From: Betaproteobacteria bacterium
GTDB lineage: Bacteria; Pseudomonadota; Gammaproteobacteria; Burkholderiales; SG8-39
Direction: 5' to 3'
DNA: 12,584 nucleotides
NCBI GenBank assembly: GCA_005882235.1
Contig: VBCT01000135.1
Span: forward strand, 1 to 12,584
The notes below the pieces were generated by a model, which did not search any database, had not been told where the DNA came from, and was given only the letters and a program-made list of their open reading frames with translations. The translations under genes were made by a program, and so were the position numbers. Below, piece after piece: positions 7,161-12,584 of this stretch. Positions within the stretch are counted from its first letter, which is position 1. Each line of letters starts with the position of its first letter.

Positions 7161-7831
7161 AACTCTACTATCACCCCGTATCCACGACCAGCCGCCCGGT
7201 GTGGCTGTTCATCGCCGAGAACGGCATCGATTGCGAGCTGCGCGTCGTGGACCTCTTGAAGGGCGAGCACTACCAGCCGGAGTATGTGGCGATCAACCCG
7301 AACCGCCTGGTGCCCGTGCTGGAGGACGGCGATTTCCGCCTGACCGAGAGTTCGGCGATTCTCAAGTACCTCGCCGAGAAGACCGGGTCTTCAGCGTACC
7401 CGAAGGAGCTGCGAGCGCGGGCGAAGGTGAACGAAATGATGGACTGGATCAATACGCAGGTCTGCCGCGAATTCGCCTACGGGCTGGTCTACCCGCAGAT
7501 CTTCCCGAACCACAAGCGGCGCAGCGACGAGGCGCACGCGGGCACGATCGCCTGGGGCAAGGAAAAGGCTCGAGGGTGGCTGAAGGTTCTCGATGAAAGC
7601 CTGCTCGGGACGAAGAAGAAATACCTGTGCGGCGAGCAGATCACGATCGCGGACTATTTCGGCGGTCCGTTCGTCGCTCTCGGCGAGATCCTGCGTTGCA
7701 ACTACTCGGCGTATCCGAACGTCAGCCGCTGGCTGGGTCGAATGAAAGCGCTGAAGAGCTGGGGCAAGGTGCACGAGGTCTTCCACGGATTCGCCGCTTC
7801 GCTCAAGGACAAGGCCTTCGAGTCCGTTTGA
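7157..7831 (+). CDS. Glutathione S-transferase family protein
   Basis: A 224-residue cytosolic GST. The N-terminal thioredoxin-like domain has KLYYHPVSTTSRPVWLF with candidate catalytic Ser residues at 9-12, NRLVPVL with the cis-proline P53, and the glutathione-binding TESSAILKYL with E64 and S65. The C-terminal helical domain includes LCGEQITIADYF (about 155-166), the N-capping/hydrophobic staple region with its conserved Asp. The pattern is theta/beta-like; whether it conjugates, dehalogenates or only binds glutathione is not visible. ATG at 7157 has AAGGAG (7143-7148) 8 nt upstream. It follows the nitronate monooxygenase closely, so both probably share a transcript. It converges on the small minus-strand gene. 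Confidence 0.88.
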   Translation: MKLYYHPVSTTSRPVWLFIAENGIDCELRVVDLLKGEHYQPEYVAINPNRLVPVLEDGDFRLTESSAILKYLAEKTGSSAYPKELRARAKVNEMMDWINTQVCREFAYGLVYPQIFPNHKRRSDEAHAGTIAWGKEKARGWLKVLDESLLGTKKKYLCGEQITIADYFGGPFVALGEILRCNYSAYPNVSRWLGRMKALKSWGKVHEVFHGFAASLKDKAFESV

Positions 7832-7870
7832 GACGCACCGGCCGCGTGGTCCACGGCAGGCCCGCACCCG

Positions 7871-8113
7871 CTACCAGCGCTGGCGGTGCCGGTACCACGG
7901 TTGATTCTTGGGTTTCTTCTTGTCCGGCTTCGCTTCCGCGGCTTCCGGAGTGTCGGGGGCTGGCTCCACTGAAGACGGCGGAGACGCGCGCTTCCGGGCA
8001 CCCTCCTTCGATGCGGAGGGCTTCCTCGAAGCCTGCCCGGAGGGCTTTTCGGGAGCGCGATGCAACATCTTTTTTAGGTTGCTTAGGATCGATTTGGAAA
8101 ACTTCTCAGCCAT
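7871..8113 (-). CDS. Small basic Lys/Pro/Ala-rich protein of unknown function
   Basis: I do not recognise this 80-residue protein. It begins with a probable amphipathic helix (MAEKFSKSILSNLKKMLHR), continues with a low-complexity, likely disordered stretch rich in Lys, Pro, Ser, Ala and Glu, and ends in a distinct aromatic/basic tail, NQPWYRHRQRW. The tail looks like a conserved peptide rather than random sequence, and the gene has its own space between gst and apaH. The ribosome site is weak (TGAG about 9 nt upstream of ATG 8113). A TAGAAT -10 lies at 8144-8149. The opposite-strand frame here is low-complexity Ser/Gly and less convincing. Confidence 0.55.
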   Translation of the reverse strand: MAEKFSKSILSNLKKMLHRAPEKPSGQASRKPSASKEGARKRASPPSSVEPAPDTPEAAEAKPDKKKPKNQPWYRHRQRW

Positions 8114-8143
8114 GACAGTCTCAGTAAAAGGTTGAGCGGCGCC

Positions 8144-8149
8144 ATTCTA
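8144..8149 (-). promoter_or_regulatory. Candidate -10 box for the small basic-protein gene
   Basis: TAGAAT on the minus strand (5/6), followed by GGCGCC, 30 bp upstream of the ATG at 8113. No -35 match is seen at normal spacing. Confidence 0.3.
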
Positions 8150-8181
8150 TTACATCTCGAGGCGCGGTCTTGACGGCTGCT

Positions 8182-9039
8182 ATGGCTACCTACGCGATCG
8201 GCGACGTTCAGGGCAGTTTCGAAGAACTGCAGGCGCTGCTCGGCGCATTCGGGTTCGATCGCGCGAAAGATCGCTTGTGGTTCGTGGGCGACCTCGTCAA
8301 CCGCGGCCCGGCCTCGCTCGCCACACTGCGCTTCGTGCGTGATCTGGGTGATGGCGCGGTGAGCGTTCTTGGCAACCACGATCTGCATTTGCTGGCGCTG
8401 GCCCAGGGTTCCGTCACGGCTCGCGAAGACGACACGCTAGGGGACGTGATCGCCGCGCCCGACCGCGACGGCTTGCTCGACTGGCTGCGGCACCGGCCGA
8501 TGGCGCACGTCGCCGCAAACCACGCTCTGGTCCACGCGGGGCTCCTGCCGCAATGGGACGTCGCCACGGCGATGGCGCTTGCCGGAGAAGTCGAGACGGA
8601 ACTGCGCGGACCCAGGCACAAGGAATTTCTCGCGCAACTCTACGGCTCGCGCCCGGATCGCTGGAACGACAAGCTACGCGGGATCGACCGGCTGCGCGTC
8701 ATCGTCAACGCGATGACCCGTCTGCGTTTTTGCACTCCTGAAGGCGTCATGGAGTTCCACGCGAAAGGCGAGACGGCCGAAGCTCCCGCAGGCTACCTTC
8801 CGTGGTTCGAGGTGCCGGGCAGGAAAAGCGTTGATCACACCGTGGTGTGCGGGCACTGGTCGGCGCTCGGCTTGCGCATGGCGCCCAACCTTCTCGCCCT
8901 CGACTCGGGCTGCGTCTGGGGCGGAAAGCTCAGTGCGGTTCGCCTGGAGGATCGGCGCTTGTACCAGGTGCCTTGCGCGAGGGATTCCGCGCGCGTGAAA
9001 TCCCCTGCGGTCCGGGCACGCCCAGGGCCCGGGCGATAG
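8182..9039 (+). CDS. apaH: Bis(5'-nucleosyl)-tetraphosphatase, symmetrical
   Basis: A PPP-family metallophosphatase that splits diadenosine tetraphosphate into two ADP and can also remove Np4-type RNA caps. Metal-site motifs are present: GDVQG (7-11), FVGDLVNRGP (34-43), LGNHDLH (63-69), LVHAGL (116-121) and GHWSALG (224-230). The Gln in GDVQG replaces the His of the general family, but this is normal in ApaH of Pseudomonas and Burkholderia. ATG 8182 fits the family start MATYAIGD; a TTG at 8170 adds four residues and has a better placed GAGG (8159-8162), so it may be the real start. After YQVPC, where relatives normally stop, about 20 Arg/Pro-rich residues follow and overlap the convergent acyltransferase by about 110 bp. 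Confidence 0.9.
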   Translation: MATYAIGDVQGSFEELQALLGAFGFDRAKDRLWFVGDLVNRGPASLATLRFVRDLGDGAVSVLGNHDLHLLALAQGSVTAREDDTLGDVIAAPDRDGLLDWLRHRPMAHVAANHALVHAGLLPQWDVATAMALAGEVETELRGPRHKEFLAQLYGSRPDRWNDKLRGIDRLRVIVNAMTRLRFCTPEGVMEFHAKGETAEAPAGYLPWFEVPGRKSVDHTVVCGHWSALGLRMAPNLLALDSGCVWGGKLSAVRLEDRRLYQVPCARDSARVKSPAVRARPGPGR

Positions 9040-9766
9040 CGGTCTCCGCTTTCTCTGCGAGCGAGCGCCGCGTCTGTGAGTGTACGGAAATCGGCGCGAG
9101 AAGATTGAACTCTGCGACCATGTGGCGCGTCGAGACGATGGTCCAGATCGATTCGAGGAGCGAGGTATCGCCGACATAGCCGGCGGCGTCGGTGTGCCGG
9201 CCGGCGGCATCGAGATAGCGCAGCGCCACCGGCTGCAGCGTGGCCGAGGCGTCCAGCGCCGGCTGGAATAGCGCAGAGTGAAAGCGCTCGAGGCTTCGCC
9301 CGAAGGTCGTGACTCCCTCGGGACAGACTGCGACCAGTGTGCCGCGCCTGAGTTCAGCAGCAATTATCTGGCGTGCGCGTCGCGCCTCGGAGCGCTTGCC
9401 GCGCTCGATGTACAGGGTGCCGACCAGCGTGCACAACCAACCTACCACGGGCCAGCTGCGGACCTCCGATTTTGCGATGAAAGTCGCAGGGAATCTCGCG
9501 TCGATGACGAAGATGTCGAGCCAGGAGATGTGGTTGAGCACCAGCATGCAGCAGCCGGGGAGTTCTTTCGGTGCGTTCTTTTCGCGCACAGACACGGAGA
9601 GGATGGAGAGCAGCGTTCTCGACCAACGGCGCTTTTGCGCTTGCCGTTGCGCTTCGGAAAGTCTCGGGTAGCGCAGCCTCGCAATGGCGAGGCCGCGCAC
9701 CAGATGAAGCGCGAGCCTTGCCAGTCGGAATAGGCGCAGCGGAACCGGAGTGCGGTTGGCCGCCAT
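8930..9766 (-). CDS. 1-acyl-sn-glycerol-3-phosphate acyltransferase-like (PlsC/AGPAT) protein
   Basis: A 278-residue membrane-associated acyltransferase. Motif I, NHISWLD at 78-84, supplies the catalytic H79 and D84; FIAKSEVRSWPVVGWL (97-112) and LYIERGKR (118-125) match motif II; motif III reads CPEGVTTFG (138-146) where most relatives have EGTRS-like sequence; a late QPVALRY matches motif IV. The N-terminus (about 10-32) is Leu/Arg-rich and could sit at the membrane. It would transfer an acyl chain to lysophosphatidic acid or a similar lysolipid such as an ornithine lipid precursor; which one is not decided here. After ARALGVPGPQG, about 25 Arg/Pro/Gly residues form an atypical tail encoded opposite the apaH 3' end. 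ATG at 9766 has no strong ribosome site. Confidence 0.88.
   Translation of the reverse strand: MAANRTPVPLRLFRLARLALHLVRGLAIARLRYPRLSEAQRQAQKRRWSRTLLSILSVSVREKNAPKELPGCCMLVLNHISWLDIFVIDARFPATFIAKSEVRSWPVVGWLCTLVGTLYIERGKRSEARRARQIIAAELRRGTLVAVCPEGVTTFGRSLERFHSALFQPALDASATLQPVALRYLDAAGRHTDAAGYVGDTSLLESIWTIVSTRHMVAEFNLLAPISVHSQTRRSLAEKAETAIARALGVPGPQGISRARNPSRKAPGTSADPPGEPH
9038..9056 (+). terminator. Possible terminator just after the apaH stop
   Basis: AGCGG (9038-9042), loop TCT, CCGCT (9046-9050), then TTCTCT. The stem is only 5 bp and begins inside the apaH TAG. It lies within the opposite-strand acyltransferase gene. Confidence 0.3.
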
Positions 9767-9799
9767 CGGTCGAGTGGTCCTCTAGTGAAACCAGGCGGC

Positions 9800-9805
9800 A
9801 TTCTA
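9800..9805 (-). promoter_or_regulatory. Candidate -10 box for the acyltransferase gene
   Basis: TAGAAT on the minus strand followed by GCCGCC, 33 bp upstream of the ATG at 9766. No -35 match is seen 16-18 bp upstream. Confidence 0.3.
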
Positions 9806-9821
9806 CTGGCTGCCGGGGCGG

Positions 9822-9835
9822 GACCGGCGCCGGTC
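9822..9835. other. 14-bp perfect palindrome after the PfkB kinase gene
   Basis: GACCGGCGCCGGTC is a perfect palindrome beginning 1 bp after the kinase stop codon. It could fold into a 5-bp stem with a GCGC loop at the end of the accC-prmA-kinase transcript. No T run follows on the minus strand, so a Rho-independent terminator is not established; a protein site is also possible. Confidence 0.35.
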
Positions 9836-9836
9836 G

Positions 9837-10769
9837 TCAAATGTCGGACCCGAAATTTCGGCGGAACAGGTTCTTGATTTCATCGAGGCTCATGGAATGA
9901 TTCTGGCCACCGCGCGCTGCGATCTTGATTGAGCCCATCAAGGCTGCGAGCCTGCCGGTCTTCGGCCAGTCGAAGCCCGCGGCAAGACCGTAAAGAAGAC
10001 CGGCGCGATACGCATCGCCACAACCCGTGGGATCCACCACTTCGGCTGCCTTAACGCAAGGGATCTCGATCCGTTGGCCGTTGGCGTAGATGATAGACCC
10101 CTCGGCGCCCCGGGTGAGAATGAGCGCCTTGAGCTTTTGCGCCATATCCCCGAGCTTGCGGCCGGTCCGCTCCTCGAGCATTCGGCCTTCGTAATCGTTG
10201 ACGGCCACGTAGCTCGCTTGTTCCACGAACGCGAGCAGCTCCTCACCGGAAAACATCGGCAGTCCCTGGCCGGGGTCGAACATGAACGGAACGCCGAGCC
10301 CGGCAAGCTCGCGCGCGTGCTGCAGCATGCCTTCGCGTCCATCGGGCGCGATGATCGCGAGGTCCACGTCCAACTCCCCCGTAATGTTGTTCTGATGCGA
10401 GTGATTCATCGCCCCGGGATGAAAGGCGGTGATCTGATTGGCGTCGAGGTCGGTCGTAATAAATGCCTGTGCGGTGAGGGTATTGGGCACTTGGCGCACG
10501 AAATCCAGCTTGATGCCGAGCCGCTCGAGCCGCTCAAAATACAGCAAGGAATCGTCTCCTACCGTACCCATGACCAGCGGGTCAGAACCCAGGAGCTTCA
10601 GGTTATAGGCGATGTTGCCGGCGCAACCTCCGAACTCGCGGCGCAGCTCGGGAACGAGGAACGCAACGTTCAATATGTGGATCTGTTCGGGAAGGATGTG
10701 CTCCCGGAAACGGCCGCGGAACACCATGATGTTGTCGTACGCGATCGAGCCGCAGATCAGAGTGCGCAT
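9837..10769 (-). CDS. PfkB-family carbohydrate/nucleoside kinase
   Basis: A 310-residue ribokinase-fold kinase that phosphorylates a sugar or nucleoside with ATP. PfkB signature 1 appears as EFGGCAGNIAYNLKLLG (45-61) and signature 2 as VVDPTGCGDAYRAGLL (244-259), in which D252 is the catalytic base and the TGCG segment forms the anion hole. The N-terminal LICGSIAYDNIMVF and the FDPGQ/NDYEGRML segments fit the ribokinase/adenosine-kinase branch. Relatives are often labelled adenosine kinase or simply carbohydrate kinase; the acceptor is not determined. ATG at 10769 is preceded by AGGAAA that overlaps the TAG of the DUF3426 gene, 8 bp apart, so it is the last gene of the accC-prmA operon. Confidence 0.9.
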   Translation of the reverse strand: MRTLICGSIAYDNIMVFRGRFREHILPEQIHILNVAFLVPELRREFGGCAGNIAYNLKLLGSDPLVMGTVGDDSLLYFERLERLGIKLDFVRQVPNTLTAQAFITTDLDANQITAFHPGAMNHSHQNNITGELDVDLAIIAPDGREGMLQHARELAGLGVPFMFDPGQGLPMFSGEELLAFVEQASYVAVNDYEGRMLEERTGRKLGDMAQKLKALILTRGAEGSIIYANGQRIEIPCVKAAEVVDPTGCGDAYRAGLLYGLAAGFDWPKTGRLAALMGSIKIAARGGQNHSMSLDEIKNLFRRNFGSDI

Positions 10770-10777
10770 GGGATTTC

Positions 10778-11503
10778 CTACGAGTAAAACAAGTAGAGCC
10801 GATAGCCCATAGGCTTGAGTGCCGCGGCTTCGATGTAGACCCGAATCTGCAGCTCGCTCCCGGCAGCGAAGCCGGGCTCCGATCGCGTGCTCTGGGGTGC
10901 GTAGTCCTTGGGTGTCAATACGCGCCGGGCGACGGTCTCGCCCTGGGTGCTGGTGAGGCTTAGCTCCAAAGCGGGGAACGCCTGGATGAAGCCCGCACGG
11001 TTCCGAAGCGTTGCCGTCAGCACCATTACGCTGGGATGGGCGGAGTCTGCCTGCAGGTCGGAAGACTCAATACTCAGCAACTCCGCTCGGCGCGGTAGCG
11101 GCACGTCGCACCCGAACTCGGCGCAGATGCGCTGGACGAGAGGCTTCGCCTCGGGAAAGAGCACTGCGATCTCGCCCCGGTACTGATAAGCCCCTTGCAG
11201 CGCAAGAGCGAGCAGTAGAAACGCGCTCGCCAGCCACCACAGCCGGCTTGAACGGGGCCTCGAGTGCGGCCCGAAATCGAATGACACATCCCTCTCGGTG
11301 TCGAGCAGAAGCGCCATGCTGGCTGAGATCGGGGGACCTTGCGCGTCCTCCCGGCCGGGGCGGCTAGCAGGATCAGGGCTCAGCGCAGAAAGCGCATCGA
11401 AAAGAGCCCCGCAACGCCCACAGCGGACTTGGCCCGCACGCGCACGAAGCTGTGGCTCGGTCACGCGAAACGCGGTAGCGCAAGCCGGGCAGCGCGTGAT
11501 CAT
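10778..11503 (-). CDS. Zinc-ribbon, DUF3426-domain single-pass membrane protein
   Basis: A 241-residue protein. The N-terminal MJ0042-type zinc ribbon has C5-x2-C8 and C28-x2-C31 (TRCPACATAFRV, then VRCGRCGALF). A low-complexity linker follows, then one membrane helix at about 88-105 (LWWLASAFLLLALALQGA), then a DUF3426 domain with PLVQRICAEFGCDVPLPR at about 120 and a C-terminal GYRLYLFYS. The zinc ribbon should be cytoplasmic and the larger domain periplasmic. No biochemical role is established that I know of. The ATG at 11503 is 2 bp beyond the prmA stop; a GTG at 11509 would overlap that stop as GTGA and add two residues. The open frame extends much further upstream but only as a shadow of prmA. 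Confidence 0.88.
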   Translation of the reverse strand: MITRCPACATAFRVTEPQLRARAGQVRCGRCGALFDALSALSPDPASRPGREDAQGPPISASMALLLDTERDVSFDFGPHSRPRSSRLWWLASAFLLLALALQGAYQYRGEIAVLFPEAKPLVQRICAEFGCDVPLPRRAELLSIESSDLQADSAHPSVMVLTATLRNRAGFIQAFPALELSLTSTQGETVARRVLTPKDYAPQSTRSEPGFAAGSELQIRVYIEAAALKPMGYRLYLFYS

Positions 11504-11505
11504 GC

Positions 11506-12387
11506 TCACAGCTTTACCCCCGAGAGGCACACCCAGCCCTCTGCCTCGGCAGGCGGTGCGAACACGATCCAGGGTGAGTAACAGCTCTCGACTTCGCTTG
11601 CCTGATCCGACAGTATTCCCGAGAGCGCAATCTGTCCGCCGTGCCTGCATCGTGATGCGAGCATCGGAGCGAGCACCTTCAAGGGATTGGCGAGGATATT
11701 GGCGATCACGACGTCTGCGGTAAATGTAAGCGGCGCGCAACCTTCGAGGAATTCGCCGGCAACATCGTTGCGCCGAGCGTTGGCCCGGGCCGTCCGCACG
11801 GCGTCCGGATCGATGTCCACGCCGACTGCGCGGCGTGCGCCGAGCTTTAGGGCAGCGATCGTCAATATACCGGAACCGCAGCCGTAGTCGAGAACCGTCT
11901 CCCCGCCGCCAATGTTGCGCTCGAGCCACTGCAGGCACAGGAGCGTGCTCGGGTGGGCGCCGGTACCGAACGCGAGTCCAGGATCGAGCACAAGGTTGAC
12001 CGCATCGGGCTCCGGCGGCGCGCGCCAAGTCGGCACGATCCACAAGTGCTCCGAAACCCGGATCGGCCCAAACTGTTCCCTCGATTTCGCGACCCAATCC
12101 TCGTCGGGAACGCCACGGACCTCATGAATCGGTACTGCGATACCGGCTAGATCGCACGCGCGCAGGAGTAATTGTTCGGGCTCGGGTTGGACTTTGCACA
12201 ACGCGGTGAGTTTCACCCGGGCCCAGGACACGGACTCGCCCGATTCATCAAAGTGTGGCGTTTCCGCTGCAGGCTCCACTCTGCCGTCCTCGCAGCTGAC
12301 TGACAGCGCGCCTGCAGCGAGCAGCGCGTCGGATAGGGGGTCAACCTCCTCCGCTTTCACTACGAGGACGAGCGCGGCAAACGTCAC
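11506..12387 (-). CDS. prmA: Ribosomal protein L11 methyltransferase
   Basis: A 293-residue SAM-dependent enzyme that trimethylates ribosomal protein L11, the usual length for PrmA. Residues 1-60 form the L11-recognising domain. DPGLAFGTGAHPST (135-148) is the PrmA-specific loop, VLDYGCGSGILTIAALKLGA (165-184) is SAM motif I, DIDPDAV (191-197) is motif II, and VVIANILANPL (216-226) is the catalytic-region motif. The start is GTG at 12387 with GAGGG 7 nt upstream; the first bases of that ribosome site overlap the accC stop TAG. Gaps of 12 bp to accC and 2 bp to the next gene show a common transcript. The pairing with accC is common in betaproteobacteria. Confidence 0.95.
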   Translation of the reverse strand: MTFAALVLVVKAEEVDPLSDALLAAGALSVSCEDGRVEPAAETPHFDESGESVSWARVKLTALCKVQPEPEQLLLRACDLAGIAVPIHEVRGVPDEDWVAKSREQFGPIRVSEHLWIVPTWRAPPEPDAVNLVLDPGLAFGTGAHPSTLLCLQWLERNIGGGETVLDYGCGSGILTIAALKLGARRAVGVDIDPDAVRTARANARRNDVAGEFLEGCAPLTFTADVVIANILANPLKVLAPMLASRCRHGGQIALSGILSDQASEVESCYSPWIVFAPPAEAEGWVCLSGVKL

Positions 12388-12399
12388 GCGTTCGACCCT

Positions 12400-12584
12400 C
12401 TACCTTGCCGCATCGCGCTTCTTTTGCTGGGCGAGCTTCTGCTCGAGATAGTGTATGTTCACCCCTCCTTTTATCACGCGGTTATCGAGCAGGAGTTCCT
12501 GATGCAGCGGGATATTGGTCTGGATGCCCTCGATTGCCATTTCGGAGAGCGCGATGCGCATCCGCCGGATCGCCTGGTCGCGGT
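12400..12584 (-). CDS. accC: Acetyl-CoA carboxylase, biotin carboxylase subunit, C-terminal fragment
   Basis: The last 60 codons of the gene read leftwards from the window edge to TAG at 12400-12402. The segment RMRIALSEMAIEGIQTNIPL, then a run ending GGVNIHYLEQKL, is the characteristic C-terminus of AccC, which carboxylates biotin on AccB in fatty-acid synthesis using ATP and bicarbonate. The ATP-grasp domain and catalytic residues are outside the window. The tail QQKKRDAAR is basic. The gene heads the visible part of the accC-prmA-DUF3426-kinase operon; accB is expected just beyond the right edge but is not seen. Confidence 0.93.
   Translation of the reverse strand, partial: RDQAIRRMRIALSEMAIEGIQTNIPLHQELLLDNRVIKGGVNIHYLEQKLAQQKKRDAAR

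Noticed and set aside
7832..7870. CGTGG-T-CCACG inverted repeat between gst and the small basic gene, as a terminator
   Set aside because: The loop would be a single base and there is no T run, so a stable terminator is not supported.
8188..8216. Gln in place of His in the first metal motif of ApaH, as a sign of an inactive enzyme
   Set aside because: Pseudomonas and Burkholderia ApaH also have GDLQG, so this is a normal variant.
11504..12097. Upstream extension of the DUF3426 frame (to 439 residues)
   Set aside because: It overlaps prmA in another frame; the zinc ribbon starting at MITRCPAC is the normal N-terminus.
1..12584. CRISPR arrays, tRNA/rRNA genes, insertion sequences, phage or defence genes
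   Set aside because: No regularly spaced repeats, clover-leaf-like sequences, transposase motifs or known defence domains were seen on either strand.

Overview
The window is GC-rich, tightly packed bacterial chromosome that most resembles a betaproteobacterium. The strongest taxonomic clue is the minus-strand run accC - prmA - zinc-ribbon/DUF3426 gene - PfkB-family sugar kinase at the right end, an order I know from Burkholderiales and related groups. The Pseudomonas/Burkholderia-style ApaH and the many LysR/substrate-binding-like genes agree with this. I see no RNA genes, CRISPR array, insertion sequence or phage gene.

Left part (1-2815). The 3' end of a DinB-like gene overlaps, by ATGA, a secreted metallo-beta-lactamase-fold hydrolase (+ strand). 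It converges on a minus-strand pair: a PDZ protein related to HtrA that has lost two of its three catalytic residues, followed by a protein-L-isoaspartate methyltransferase (pcm). Both members of the pair deal with damaged or abnormal proteins.

Middle part (2816-7831). This is the accessory, probably catabolic, section. A leaderless type-2 periplasmic-binding-fold protein of the 4,5-dihydroxyphthalate decarboxylase-like group (+) converges on a minus-strand unit: LysR regulator, then alpha and beta subunits of a split thiamine-diphosphate decarboxylase of the sulfopyruvate/phosphonopyruvate decarboxylase type. Divergent from lysR are a nitronate monooxygenase-like flavoprotein and a glutathione S-transferase. 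The lysR/nmo spacer holds two dyads and a good lysR promoter whose -35 lies inside one dyad. The C-terminal end of the nitronate monooxygenase lies in a different frame from the rest of the gene, near a run of seven G.

Right part (7832-12584). A small Lys/Pro/Ala-rich gene (-) is divergent from apaH (+). ApaH and a PlsC-type acyltransferase (-) overlap tail to tail by about 110 bp, so each has an unusual C-terminal tail. Then come the PfkB kinase, DUF3426 zinc-ribbon membrane protein, prmA and the end of accC, with 2-12 bp between genes, clearly one operon read right to left.

The most interesting items are the split ThDP decarboxylase/LysR/NMO/GST neighbourhood, the triad-deficient HtrA-like protein beside pcm, the 110-bp coding overlap, and the NMO frame change. 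I did not find a convincing wholly new multi-gene system such as a defence or mobile system.
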